From Sphingomonas faeni (lineage in GTDB: Bacteria > Pseudomonadota > Alphaproteobacteria > Sphingomonadales > Sphingomonadaceae), in contig NZ_JAUSZF010000001.1 in NCBI RefSeq assembly GCF_030817315.1, positions 2,995,001-3,059,000 on the forward strand: 64,000 nucleotides of DNA, written 5' to 3'. Numbering within the stretch: the first letter of the stretch is position 1; each line of letters opens with the position of its first letter. The translations under genes and the position numbers were made by a program. Below the pieces are notes generated by a model. It did no database searches, had not been told where the DNA came from, and was given only the letters and a program-made list of their open reading frames with translations. Below are positions 55,030 through 63,967 of this stretch, in pieces.

Positions 55030-55784
55030 AGCCGGGCTGGCTGGTCCTGCTCGCGCCGCTGCTGATGGCGCAGGCCAAGCCCGTGCTCGTCCCCGACGTA
55101 TCCCAGCGCAATATCGAGATCGCCTACAGCTTCACCGGCGCCGAGCTGCTGCTGTTCGGCGCGATCCTCTATCCCGGCGGGCGCCTGCCGACCGGCGAGC
55201 AACCCACCGACATCGTCGTCGTCGTCAAGGGGCCGACCCAGTCGATCCTGATGCGCGAGAAGGAGAAGGTTGCCGGCATCTGGGTCAACGCCGCGCGCCT
55301 GCGATACCGCTCCGCCCCCAGTTTCTATGCGATCGCCTCGTCTAAACCGATCGACCGCCTCGTCGACGACCGGACGCGCGCGATCTACGAGCTGGGCCTC
55401 GACAGCCTGCAATTGTCGCCCGCGTCGAGCGCACCAGCACCGACGCAGGATCGCTTCCAGAAGGGGCTGGTCGACCTCAAGCGCCGCGCTGGCCTGTATT
55501 ACGAGGCGCCGCGCGCGGTCGAGATCACCGACGGCGTGCTCTATCGTGCGCGCGTGTCGATCCCCGCCCGCGTGCCTGTTGGCCGCTTCACCGCGGAGAC
55601 GTTCCTGATCCGCGACGGGCGCGTGCTGGCCGCCGCCGTGCGCGACATCGACATCCGCAAATCGGGCTTCGAACGATTCGTCGCGCGCGCCGCGGATCGA
55701 TCGTCGGTACTCTACGGGCTGGTCGCGGTCGCGCTGTCGGTGTTCCTGGGCTGGGCGGCAGGCTGGATCGCGCGCAGGGTTTAA
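55026..55784 (+). CDS. TIGR02186 family membrane-anchored protein
   Basis: The 252-residue protein has a signal peptide ('WLVLLAPLLMAQAK'), a periplasmic domain ('DVSQRNIEIAYSFTGAELLL', 'DIVVVVKGPTQSILMREKEK', 'GIWVNAARLRYRSAPSFYAI') and a C-terminal membrane helix ('SVLYGLVAVALSVFLGWAAG'). This is the alphaproteobacterial TIGR02186 family of unknown function. The GTG start overlaps the exporter stop, so it likely works with that transporter, perhaps as a periplasmic accessory subunit. Confidence 0.9.
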   Translation: MKPGWLVLLAPLLMAQAKPVLVPDVSQRNIEIAYSFTGAELLLFGAILYPGGRLPTGEQPTDIVVVVKGPTQSILMREKEKVAGIWVNAARLRYRSAPSFYAIASSKPIDRLVDDRTRAIYELGLDSLQLSPASSAPAPTQDRFQKGLVDLKRRAGLYYEAPRAVEITDGVLYRARVSIPARVPVGRFTAETFLIRDGRVLAAAVRDIDIRKSGFERFVARAADRSSVLYGLVAVALSVFLGWAAGWIARRV

Positions 55785-55851
55785 CGCCTCCCAGCGACCA
55801 AACGCGCCGGTTTTCTCAGCAAGATCAACGCGGTCATCGGATCTTTACAAT

Positions 55852-56963
55852 TATCACGACATTCCCGTCGCGCTGATCCTGCACCGCATCTGCGAGCTTG
55901 CGCCGCAAGGGCATATCGTGATGATCGATCCGCACGGCGAATATGCCGCCGCGTTCAAATCGAACGGTGCGATCTACGACGTCTCGAACCTGCAGATGCC
56001 GTATTGGCTGATGAACTTCGAGGAGCATTGCGAGGTCTTCCTGACCAGCAGCGGCTCCGCGCGACAGTTCGATGCCGACATCCTCGCCAAATGCCTGCTC
56101 GCGGCGAGGGCGAAAGCCGCCTCGGGCAGGAGATCGCCAAGCTCACCGTCGATGCGCCGATCCCTTACATGCTGAGCGACCTGACGACGATCATCAGTGC
56201 CGAGATGGGCAAGGTGGACCGCGCCGGCGACACCGCGCCCTATCTGCGGCTCAAGTCCAAGATCGACGAGATCAAGGCCGATCCGCGTTACGGCTTCATG
56301 TTCTCGGGCATGCTCGTGGCGGACACGATGGCGAGCTTCCTCGCGCGCATCTTCCGCCTGCCCGGCGACGGCAAGCCGATCTCGATCATCGACGTCTCGG
56401 GCGTGCCGTCGGACATCACCTCCGTCGTCGTCGCGGTGCTGGCGCGGATGACGTTCGACTTCGCGATCTGGTCGCGCAACGAACCGCAACGCCCGATCCT
56501 GCTCGTTTGCGAGGAAGCGCATCGCTACATCCCGGCGGGGCAGGAGGCGAACAGCTCGGTCGGTCGCATCCTGGGTCGGATCGCCAAGGAAGGCCGCAAA
56601 TACGGCGTGTCCTTCGGGCTGATAACGCAGCGCCCGTCCGATCTTGCGGAGGGCGTGTTGTCGCAGTGCGGCACGATCATCGCGATGCGCCTCAACAACG
56701 ACCGCGATCAGGCCTTCGTCCGCGCCGCAATGCCGGAGGGCGCGCGCGGCTTCCTCGACTCGATCCCAGCGCTGCGCAATCGCGAGTGCATCATCTGCGG
56801 GGAGGGCGTGACGATCCCGATCCGCGTGAGCTTCGACGGGTTGGAGGAATCGAAGCGCCCCGCCTCGGGCGACCCGCTATTTTCCGAACTATGGCGCGAC
56901 GTCGGCGGCGAGGACCAGATCATCGGCCGCACCATCCAGCGCTGGCGGGCTCAGGGGAAATAG
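55852..56963 (+). pseudogene. Decayed HerA-like ATPase (no Walker A, one frameshift)
   Basis: Homology to bacterial HerA/DUF87 ATPases begins abruptly at about 55855 with 'IPVALILHRICELAPQGHIV' and 'MIDPHGEYAAAF', continues to 'DADILAKCLLAARAK' near 56112, then shifts to another frame that reads 'RLGQEIAKLTVDAPIPYML', 'ILLVCEEAHRYIPAGQ' (Walker B), 'FGLITQRPSDLAEGVLSQCG' and a stop at 56963. One base seems lost around 56110-56115. The 5' half with the HAS-barrel and Walker A is missing: the preceding bases read straight back into the TIGR02186 gene. No start codon suits it. An internal frame from 56004 could still be translated, but it cannot bind ATP normally. Confidence 0.82.
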
Positions 56964-57032
56964 TGACCCCACATCTGCTCCCCACCGAAGAAGGGGGAAG
57001 GGGCAGGGCAGGTGACGAACCGAACTCGTCGG

Positions 57033-57803
57033 CTACCCAAGTAACCAGATAAGCTGCCGCGTCTCTACCCATGGCATCGGCTTGCCATCCTTGCCGATCG
57101 CGGGCTCATAATGTCCGCGTTTGGCGATTTGCTTGCAGGCCGCCGCGTCCAGAGTCGGATTGCCGCTCGATCGTACGACGATGCAATTGTTCACTTTGCC
57201 CTGCGTGTCGATCATCCAGCGGACGGTGGTGTCGCCGCCATGACGGTTCATTGCGGCTTCCAGGGGAAAGGTGAACCATTTCACGACGTCGCCGATCGGT
57301 TTCGCCGGAACCGCCATTTGCGTCGGATCTACGCCCCAGGATTTGATCTGGTCGATTTCGCACGCACCGAGCGCGTCGATCGCCTTGCCCGGACGGTCCA
57401 GCGTGAAGGTTATCGGGGGCTGATCGAACTCCTCGATCGTCACCGCCGTCGCGGCGGCGAGCGCGGCGATCTGCTCCCGGGTCGTCACGAACCGCAACAT
57501 CCGCTGGCGTCCGTTCGGAATTCGCAAGCTTACCCCAAATGTGAGCGTCGACCGATCTGAGCCCGCCACCTTCATCGTGACGAGACCTCGCCGAAGCTGT
57601 TCATCGGGCGTGTCGGCGAACAGCACGACGATCTCGGTCTGGAAATCCGCCGGTGACTGCCGAAAGCCGAGCGTGATCTTTGCGGACTCGGCAACGAACG
57701 GTCGGGTAAGCTGGCAAAGGTCCTGCTGATAGTCCAATGTCCATTTGCCCGCCGGGCTGTAGATCGCCGTGGCAGCCGCCGCCAAGACAAGCGCAGCGAT
57801 CAT
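57033..57803 (-). CDS. Exported TonB C-terminal-domain protein
   Basis: The 256-residue protein starts at ATG 57803 after GGAGGAGGATGCG and has a short signal peptide ('MIAALVLAAAATA'). The middle (30-180) is unrecognised. Residues about 185-250 form a TonB-C-like domain ('DTTVRWMIDTQGKVNNCIVV', 'RSSGNPTLDAAACKQIAKRG'). It has no membrane anchor or Pro-rich spacer, so it is not a classical energy transducer. Its two cysteines, 16 apart around RSSGN, match the protein at 37.6 kb. The function is unknown. Confidence 0.8.
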   Translation of the reverse strand: MIAALVLAAAATAIYSPAGKWTLDYQQDLCQLTRPFVAESAKITLGFRQSPADFQTEIVVLFADTPDEQLRRGLVTMKVAGSDRSTLTFGVSLRIPNGRQRMLRFVTTREQIAALAAATAVTIEEFDQPPITFTLDRPGKAIDALGACEIDQIKSWGVDPTQMAVPAKPIGDVVKWFTFPLEAAMNRHGGDTTVRWMIDTQGKVNNCIVVRSSGNPTLDAAACKQIAKRGHYEPAIGKDGKPMPWVETRQLIWLLG

Positions 57804-57907
57804 CGCATCCTCCTCCACTTCGGATGGCCTGTTGGCCTTGTCCCGGATGCTAGCTGCCAACTGGCCGACTTCAAGCGAAGGTTTTCGGTGGAGCGACGGC
57901 CGCGAAC

Positions 57908-59422
57908 CTAACCGCCGACGCGCACCGCCAGCAATCGCGCTACCTTCGCCTTGAACGCGCGGAGTTTCTCGCCGGACAATGCCGCCACGCTCGCGAACGA
58001 GACCGAGCGCGGGTTGATCGTCGCGCCGTTCTTCCACACTTCCCAGTGCAGATGCGGGCCGGTCGATATGCCGGTCGAGCCGACATAGCCGATCACCTGG
58101 CCGGCGCGGACGCGGGTGCCGGACGACACTGCGATCCGGCTCATATGGCCGTAGCCGCTCGCTATCCCGCGGGCGTGCGTCAGCTTGACGAAATTGCCGT
58201 AGCCGCCCGTCCGCCCCGCGAACGCGACGACGCCGTCGGTCATTGCATGGATCGGCGAGCCGTAGGGCGCACCGATGTCGAGCCCCTTGTGCATCCGCGT
58301 GAAGCCGAGCAGCGGGTGGAACCGCATCCCGTAATTCGAGGTGATCCGGCCGCTGACCGGCATGCCCGATACGGCACGGCGTTCGGTCTGCCCGTTCGCA
58401 TCGAACCAGCCCCCGCGGTGTCCTTCGTCATCGGCATCGACGCTCGCCGCATCGGGGGCGAAACGGACGAGCTGCACCTTGCGGCGCCCCTGGTCGATGC
58501 CGGCGAACACCAGGTCGCCGATCTGGGTCTCGCCGGTCGCGGCACGCTGGCGCTCGACGATCACGTCGAAGCTGTCCGCCGCGGTCACGTCGCGGCCGAT
58601 CGACATCCGGGTCGAGATCGCCTTGATGAACGACTCCACCGCCTTTCCGGGAACACCGGCAGCGCGCGCGGAGCGGTACAGGCTGGAGCCGACCAGGCCC
58701 TGGATGCGCAACGGCGTCGAGTCGACCGCGATCGGCTTGCGGTTCACGACCAGCCTGCCTGCGCCACGCGTCAAGGACAGCGCCAGATCGAACCGTGCGC
58801 GGAAATCCAGCTGCTCCAACGGCCGTGCGACCGTCCGGTCCGGTCTGCGCCCGAGCGTCAGCGCGATCCGCATGCCGGCTGGGATGGATTTGGGATCGAC
58901 CGACTGCGCGACCAGCGCCGCGGCCGCTTCGGCATCGGTGCGGCCGACCCCCGCGCGCATCAAAACCCGGTCGAACGCGTCGCCCTGACCCAGCGTCGCG
59001 GAAAGTTCGAGCGTCGGCCTTTCAGGCGCATTGGCGAGCGGCGCGACGAGATCGTTGGCCGCCATCCGCCGCCCGGTGGTCGCGCCCTGGCCGAGCGGCG
59101 CGATGCCCTGCGCCCGCGTTTCTTCCCACTCGGCACCAGCAAGCGGCGCCGGCACCGCACCGACCAGCGGCTTGAACCCGGGCGCCAGCATCACGGTCGC
59201 GGCGCAGAGCGCGGTGCATGTCGCGAGCCCGCGCCACCAGTCGCGGCTACCGATCTGCGCACCGAGATCGGGCACCCAGTCGATCCGCGACCGGGCCGGT
59301 GTCGGCGCGTCCTCGCGCTGCCGGTCGAGCGCGCGACCAAAGCCGCGCCCGCCGCCGCCCGCCAGTTCCAGCGCCTGATCGTTCTGCAAATACACGCGTG
59401 CCCGCCCCGAAATCGCGTTCAA
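57908..59422 (-). CDS. M23 family metalloendopeptidase
   Basis: The 504-residue protein has one N-terminal membrane helix (about 66-88, 'LATCTALCAATVMLAPGF'), a long periplasmic region with a LysM/OapA-like middle, and a C-terminal LytM domain with the zinc ligands in 'TRMHKGLDIGAPYGSPIHA' (His-x3-Asp), 'SGYGHMSRI' and 'GPHLHWEVWKNG' (His-x-His). It should cut peptidoglycan cross-links. All four key residues are present, so it looks active. The frame opens at TTG 59422; a GTG about 10 codons in is an alternative. Confidence 0.92.
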   Translation of the reverse strand: MNAISGRARVYLQNDQALELAGGGGRGFGRALDRQREDAPTPARSRIDWVPDLGAQIGSRDWWRGLATCTALCAATVMLAPGFKPLVGAVPAPLAGAEWEETRAQGIAPLGQGATTGRRMAANDLVAPLANAPERPTLELSATLGQGDAFDRVLMRAGVGRTDAEAAAALVAQSVDPKSIPAGMRIALTLGRRPDRTVARPLEQLDFRARFDLALSLTRGAGRLVVNRKPIAVDSTPLRIQGLVGSSLYRSARAAGVPGKAVESFIKAISTRMSIGRDVTAADSFDVIVERQRAATGETQIGDLVFAGIDQGRRKVQLVRFAPDAASVDADDEGHRGGWFDANGQTERRAVSGMPVSGRITSNYGMRFHPLLGFTRMHKGLDIGAPYGSPIHAMTDGVVAFAGRTGGYGNFVKLTHARGIASGYGHMSRIAVSSGTRVRAGQVIGYVGSTGISTGPHLHWEVWKNGATINPRSVSFASVAALSGEKLRAFKAKVARLLAVRVGG

Positions 59423-59566
59423 AATCTCGCGCGCGGTCGCTTCCCGGCGCAGGCGTCGGGTTGTGGCGGCGATATGCTAAAGTCAAATGAACCCGGTGCT
59501 GTCGGGTGCCCTGCCGACGGCGGACCGTGCTCAAGTCGAGGCAGGGCCGAGGCGGATGGGCGTCTA

Positions 59567-59672
59567 ACCACCCCGGCGGAGGCCGGGGCCCAGTTGGGGG
59601 ACGAGCGTAATGGACGTCGGCGCTTAGTTACCTGGGTCTTCCCAGCTGGGCCCCGGCCTCCGCCGGGGTGGT
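59567..59672. repeat. Family C palindromic element, copy 5; 59423-59799 gap
   Basis: The arms CACCCCGGCGGAGGCCGGGG and CCCCGGCCTCCGCCGGGGTG are perfect reverse complements, with CCAGTTGG / CCAGCTGG inside and a loop of about 45 bases. The 377-base gap lies between divergent genes; apart from this element I recognise nothing in it. Confidence 0.93.
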
Positions 59673-59811
59673 GAAAGATTTTGCGTGCGCCTGCTCCCCC
59701 GCTCTGTGGGTAGGCGGCACAGCGAAAGAACCCGGCAATCCACCGCGTCGACACCCCCCAATTCCCCACAGGTCATTGCGCCAGCCCACTTAACCCCCGA
59801 TGTTGTCAGCC

Positions 59812-62304
59812 ATGAGCGATGATGTCTCCGCTGGCGTGACCGCAGTTCTCGGCCCGACCAACACGGGCAAGACGCACCTCGCGATCGAGCGGATGTGCGC
59901 GCACTCGAGCGGCATGATCGGCTTCCCCCTGCGCCTGCTCGCCCGCGAGGTTTACGACCGCGTCGTCGCGATCAAGGGCGCGAACCGGGTGGCGCTCGTC
60001 ACCGGCGAAGAGAAGATCGTGCCCCCCGACGCACGCTGGTTTCTCTGCACCGCCGAGTCGATGCCCGACCGCGACGTCGCGTTCGTCGGTATCGACGAAG
60101 CGCAGCTCGGCGCGGACCCGGAACGCGGACACGTCTTCACCGATCGGTTGTTGCGCTCGCGTGGACGCGAGGAGACGATGATCCTCGGCTCCGAAGCGTT
60201 GCGGCCGATGATCAAGGCGCTCGTCCCCAAGGCGGAGATCGTCAACCGGCCGCGCTTTTCGACGCTGACCTATGCCGGCGCGAAGAAGATCAGCCGGTTG
60301 CCCAAGCGCTCGGCGATCGTCGCGTTCTCGGCGGAAGAGGTCTACGCGGTCGCCGAGATGCTGCGGCGCCTGCGCGGTGGCGCGGCCGTTGTCATGGGCG
60401 CGCTGTCACCCCGCACGCGCAACGCGCAGGTCGCGATGTTCCAAGCCGGCGAGGTCGATTACCTGGTCGCCACCGACGCGATCGGCATGGGTCTCAATAT
60501 GGACGTCGCACACGTCGCGTTCGCCAGCCTCAACAAGTTCGACGGCAAGCGCCAGCGTCGCCTGACGGTCGCGGAGATGGCGCAGATCGCCGGCCGTGCG
60601 GGACGTCACCAGCGCGACGGCACGTTCGGCGCGCTGTCCGACGACGGCCCCGGCGCGTTCCTGCCCGAGGAAGTGCTGGCGATCGAGGAGCACCGCTTCC
60701 CGCGTCTCGAGAACCTCTACTGGCGGCAGGGCGAGCCCGACTTCGCGAGCATCGACGCGCTGATCGCCAGCCTCGAAGCGCGTCCCCCCGCGGGTGTCTT
60801 GCGCGCCGCGCCCCAGGCACTCGATCTCGGCGTATTGAAGCGGTTGGCGGAAGAGGGCTGGGTCCGCGAACGGGCGCGTCATCCATCGATGGTCGCGCGG
60901 CTCTGGGCGGCGTGCGGCGTGCCGGACTTCCGGAAAGTCGGCCTCGATCCTCATGCTCGCTTTGTGTCGCGGCTGTTCGGGCATCTGAGCGAGGGGCGGG
61001 GGCACATCCCGCACCAGTGGTTCGCCGACGAGATCGCGCGGCTCGATACGGTGGCGGGCGACGTGCCGGTGATCGCCGGACGGATCGCGGCGACGCGGAT
61101 CTGGGCGTATATCGCGCAGCGCGCCGACTGGCTCGCCGAGCCCACACTCTGGGCCGCGCGCACGGCCGCGCTCGAGGAACGCCTGTCGGACGCGCTGCAT
61201 GCGAGCCTGACGCAGCGGTTCGTCGACAAGCGCACGACCGCGCTGATGCGCCAGATCGGTGTGGATTCGGCCGCGCTACCGGTGGTGATCGGCCCCGAGG
61301 GCGAGGTGATGGTCGAGGATCATCCGATCGGCCGCCTCGACGGCTTCCGCTTCACGGTCGCGGCGGACGCGCGCGCCAGCGACAAGCGCCTATTGCTGGC
61401 GGCGGCGGAAAAGCGCCTGACGGGCGAGCGTTCGCGCCGCGGCCAGTCGCTGGTCGATGCGCCCGATGCGGATATCGCGCTCGGCGATGCGGCGCAGATC
61501 GTCTGGGCAGGTCACCCGGTCGCCAAGCTGGCAGCCGGCCCGTCGTTCGCCCGGCCGAAACTGATCCTCGACCGCTCGCTCGATTGCCTAGACAAGCCGG
61601 CGCGCGATCGGATCGAGGCGCGGCTGTCGCTATGGCTCGGCGCCATGCTCAAGAGGCGGATCGCGGTGCTGGTCCACCTCGCCGAGATCAGCCGCGATGC
61701 GAATGCGACGCCCGCATTGCGCGCCGTCGCCAGCGCGATCGAGGACGCCGGCGGGATACTGCCGCGGTTGCCGATGCGGCTCGCGCTCGACGCGATCGAC
61801 CCTGAGGAACGCAAGCGGCTGCGCAAGATCGGTATCACGGTCGGCGCGCTCGACCTGTTCGACGCGCGGTTGCTCAAGCCCGAGTCGGCGCGCTGGCGGC
61901 GTATCCTCGCGGCTGCTCGTGGCATGACGATCACCGCCCCACGTGACGGCGCGACCGTGCTCGCGCGTGGCAGCGACGGTGCGGTGCTGGAGGCAGGGTT
62001 CCGCCCGCTCGGACTCCAGGCCGTCCGTGTCGACCTGATCGAGCGGATCGCCCGCGCGGCGCACGACTCGCGCCAGGGGCGGACACCGTTCGCGCCCGAT
62101 CCGGCGCTGGCGACCTCGATCGGCGTCGACCCGGCGTCGCTGGAGCGGTTGATGGCCGAACTCGGGTTCAAGGCGCTGGCGGGGGACACGCCGCGCTGGG
62201 TCTGGCGAGGGCGTCCGCCCGCACGCCCAGCGCCGCCGACGCCGATCGACCCGTCGCGGCAGAACGCCTTTGCCGGGCTAGCCGCACTGGTCCGCCATGG
62301 TTGA
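59812..62304 (+). CDS. SUV3-like DExH-box RNA helicase
   Basis: An 830-residue helicase with Walker A 'VLGPTNTGKTHLAIERM', the DExH-type box 'VGIDEAQLGADPERGH', 'VVMGALSPRTRNAQVAMFQ' (domain 2), 'DYLVATDAIGMGLNMDVAHV' and the motif VI arginine finger 'EMAQIAGRAGRHQRDG'. This is the pattern of mitochondrial SUV3 and its alphaproteobacterial relatives. The last 400 residues are poorly conserved. ATG 59800 is an equally possible start. The gene overlaps an S4 RNA-binding gene by 8 bases, which supports RNA work. Confidence 0.92.
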   Translation: MSDDVSAGVTAVLGPTNTGKTHLAIERMCAHSSGMIGFPLRLLAREVYDRVVAIKGANRVALVTGEEKIVPPDARWFLCTAESMPDRDVAFVGIDEAQLGADPERGHVFTDRLLRSRGREETMILGSEALRPMIKALVPKAEIVNRPRFSTLTYAGAKKISRLPKRSAIVAFSAEEVYAVAEMLRRLRGGAAVVMGALSPRTRNAQVAMFQAGEVDYLVATDAIGMGLNMDVAHVAFASLNKFDGKRQRRLTVAEMAQIAGRAGRHQRDGTFGALSDDGPGAFLPEEVLAIEEHRFPRLENLYWRQGEPDFASIDALIASLEARPPAGVLRAAPQALDLGVLKRLAEEGWVRERARHPSMVARLWAACGVPDFRKVGLDPHARFVSRLFGHLSEGRGHIPHQWFADEIARLDTVAGDVPVIAGRIAATRIWAYIAQRADWLAEPTLWAARTAALEERLSDALHASLTQRFVDKRTTALMRQIGVDSAALPVVIGPEGEVMVEDHPIGRLDGFRFTVAADARASDKRLLLAAAEKRLTGERSRRGQSLVDAPDADIALGDAAQIVWAGHPVAKLAAGPSFARPKLILDRSLDCLDKPARDRIEARLSLWLGAMLKRRIAVLVHLAEISRDANATPALRAVASAIEDAGGILPRLPMRLALDAIDPEERKRLRKIGITVGALDLFDARLLKPESARWRRILAAARGMTITAPRDGATVLARGSDGAVLEAGFRPLGLQAVRVDLIERIARAAHDSRQGRTPFAPDPALATSIGVDPASLERLMAELGFKALAGDTPRWVWRGRPPARPAPPTPIDPSRQNAFAGLAALVRHG

Positions 62305-62605
62305 AGGCGCGATGCGGATCGATCGGTTCCTGTGGTTCGTGCGGCTCGCAAAGACGCGCAGCGCCGCGCAGGCGATCGCCGAGAAGGGGCATCTCCGCAT
62401 CGACGGCCGCCCGATCGACCGCGCGCACTGCCCGGTACGGATCGGCAACGTGCTGACCTTCGCGGCATACGACCAGGTTCGGGTGATTCGGATCGAGGCG
62501 CTACCGGCGCGGCGGGGGCCGGCGCCCGAAGCGCAAGCGTGTTACCAGGACTTGATCGCTGGCCAGACCCCCGCCGGCACTATCCGCGACCCTGCCTCCG
62601 AATGA
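62297..62605 (+). CDS. S4-domain RNA-binding protein (Hsp15-like)
   Basis: The 102-residue protein is one S4 domain ('MRIDRFLWFVRLAKTRSAAQ', 'AIAEKGHLRIDGRPIDRAHC', 'VRIGNVLTF') and a short tail. Hsp15 proteins bind stalled 50S subunits with attached peptidyl-tRNA. The gene overlaps the helicase by 8 bases, so the two are coupled. An internal ATG (sixth codon) is also possible. Confidence 0.92.
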   Translation: MVEGAMRIDRFLWFVRLAKTRSAAQAIAEKGHLRIDGRPIDRAHCPVRIGNVLTFAAYDQVRVIRIEALPARRGPAPEAQACYQDLIAGQTPAGTIRDPASE

Positions 62606-62656
62606 GGTATCTCCACACTAGCGATCGTTGAAGTGGACGACAGCACCGCACCCCCC

Positions 62657-62740
62657 CGTCATCCTGACGAAAGTCAGGACCCAGAGTTATGAAACGCTGT
62701 CCTTTGGTATCCTGGGTCCTGACTTTCGTCAGGATGACGG
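62657..62740. repeat. Family D palindromic element, copy 3
   Basis: CGTCATCCTGACGAAAGTCA and TGACTTTCGTCAGGATGACG are perfect reverse complements, with GGACCCAG / CTGGGTCC just inside and a 25-base loop. It lies in the 282-base gap between the S4 gene and fdxA. Confidence 0.94.
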
Positions 62741-62887
62741 CGGGGGGCGTGGGCGGGGGAGGATTTAGGGGACGACAAAGCCTGATAACGTCTCGCACAA
62801 GCCCAGCTATGATTGACGCGACCGGCCTGCGCGCATAGTCGCTGGCGCGTTCGTCGCCGGGAAGGAATCCGGCCCAGGAGTTCTGCA

Positions 62888-63229
62888 ATGACCTACGTCG
62901 TCACCGATGCCTGCATCCGCTGCAAGTACATGGACTGCGTGGAAGTGTGCCCGGTCGACTGCTTCTACGAAGGCGAGAACATGCTGGTGATCAATCCCAG
63001 CGAGTGCATCGACTGCGGCGTGTGCGAGCCCGAATGCCCCGCCGAAGCGATCCTGCCCGACACCGAGAGCGGGCTGGAGCAGTGGCTCGAGCTGAACACG
63101 ACCTTCTCGGCGCAATGGCCCAACGTCACGCGCAACGACAACCAGACGCCGCCGGACGCCGACGCGATGAAGGGTGTCGAGGGCAAGTTCGACAAGTATT
63201 TCTCGCCCGAACCCGGCGCGGGCGACTGA
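62888..63229 (+). CDS. fdxA: Seven-iron ferredoxin FdxA
   Basis: A 113-residue 7Fe ferredoxin: the first cluster site is in '[20 protein letters not shown]' and the second in '[18 protein letters not shown]', followed by the long C-terminal extension typical of FdxA ('[19 protein letters not shown]'). It carries electrons in the cytoplasm; the partner is unknown. AGGAG lies 6 bases before ATG 62888. Confidence 0.96.
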   Translation: MTYVVTDACIRCKYMDCVEVCPVDCFYEGENMLVINPSECIDCGVCEPECPAEAILPDTESGLEQWLELNTTFSAQWPNVTRNDNQTPPDADAMKGVEGKFDKYFSPEPGAGD

Positions 63230-63433
63230 CGGGACGCGGCCAAACCCCGATGGGGCAAGCCGCCTGCCATGTTCGGCTGGTAATTTTGTTGCAAAGCTGC
63301 TATTGGGTCCGCGACGGGCGCGATGACGATAGTCGTGCGCCTGGCGTGAGTTAGACCTATCCCTCCCCCGATGCAGCTGCGACGAGTCCTTCGTCGAGGC
63401 GTCGCGGCGAGGCCTGATCCGGAAAGGCCCCAA

Positions 63434-63967
63434 ATGGCTGCCAAGGCACTGTCCTTCGATGTCGGTGATTTCGTCGTTTATCCAAAGCACGGGGTCGGCC
63501 GTGTGATCGAGCTCCAGCGCTCGGAAATCGCCGGCATGACACTGGAACTCTACGTCCTCCGGTTCGAGAAGGAGCGCATGACGCTCCGCGTACCGACCAA
63601 CAAGGCCGAAAGCGTCGGCATGCGCAAGCTGTCGTCGGACAAGACGATGCGCGAGGCGATGGACACGCTCAAGGGCAAGCCCAAGGTCAAGCGCACCATG
63701 TGGTCGCGCCGCGCGCAGGAATATGAAGCGAAGATCAACTCGGGCGACCTCGTGTCGATCGCCGAGGTGGTCCGCGACCTGTTCCGTGCCGACGACCAGC
63801 CCGAGCAGAGCTATTCCGAGCGCCAGATCTTCGAAGGCGCGACCAGCCGCCTCGCGCGCGAACTAGCTGCGATGGAAGAACTCGACGAGCCCAAGGCGCA
63901 GGAGAAGATCCTCGACATCCTCCGCGCCGCAGCCGCGATGTACAACAAGGACAAGGTGCCGGCGTAA
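63434..63967 (+). CDS. CarD family transcriptional regulator
   Basis: The 177-residue protein has an N-terminal RNA polymerase-interacting domain ('FDVGDFVVYPKHGVGRVIEL', 'LELYVLRFEKERMTLRVPTN') and a helical C-terminal domain ('RTMWSRRAQEYEAKINSGDL'), which is the CarD/CdnL layout. CdnL binds the polymerase beta subunit and stabilises open complexes at housekeeping promoters. ATG 63434 gives the family start; an upstream in-frame ATG at 63371 is less likely. It is 204 bases downstream of fdxA, and the gap may hold its promoter. Confidence 0.95.
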   Translation: MAAKALSFDVGDFVVYPKHGVGRVIELQRSEIAGMTLELYVLRFEKERMTLRVPTNKAESVGMRKLSSDKTMREAMDTLKGKPKVKRTMWSRRAQEYEAKINSGDLVSIAEVVRDLFRADDQPEQSYSERQIFEGATSRLARELAAMEELDEPKAQEKILDILRAAAAMYNKDKVPA

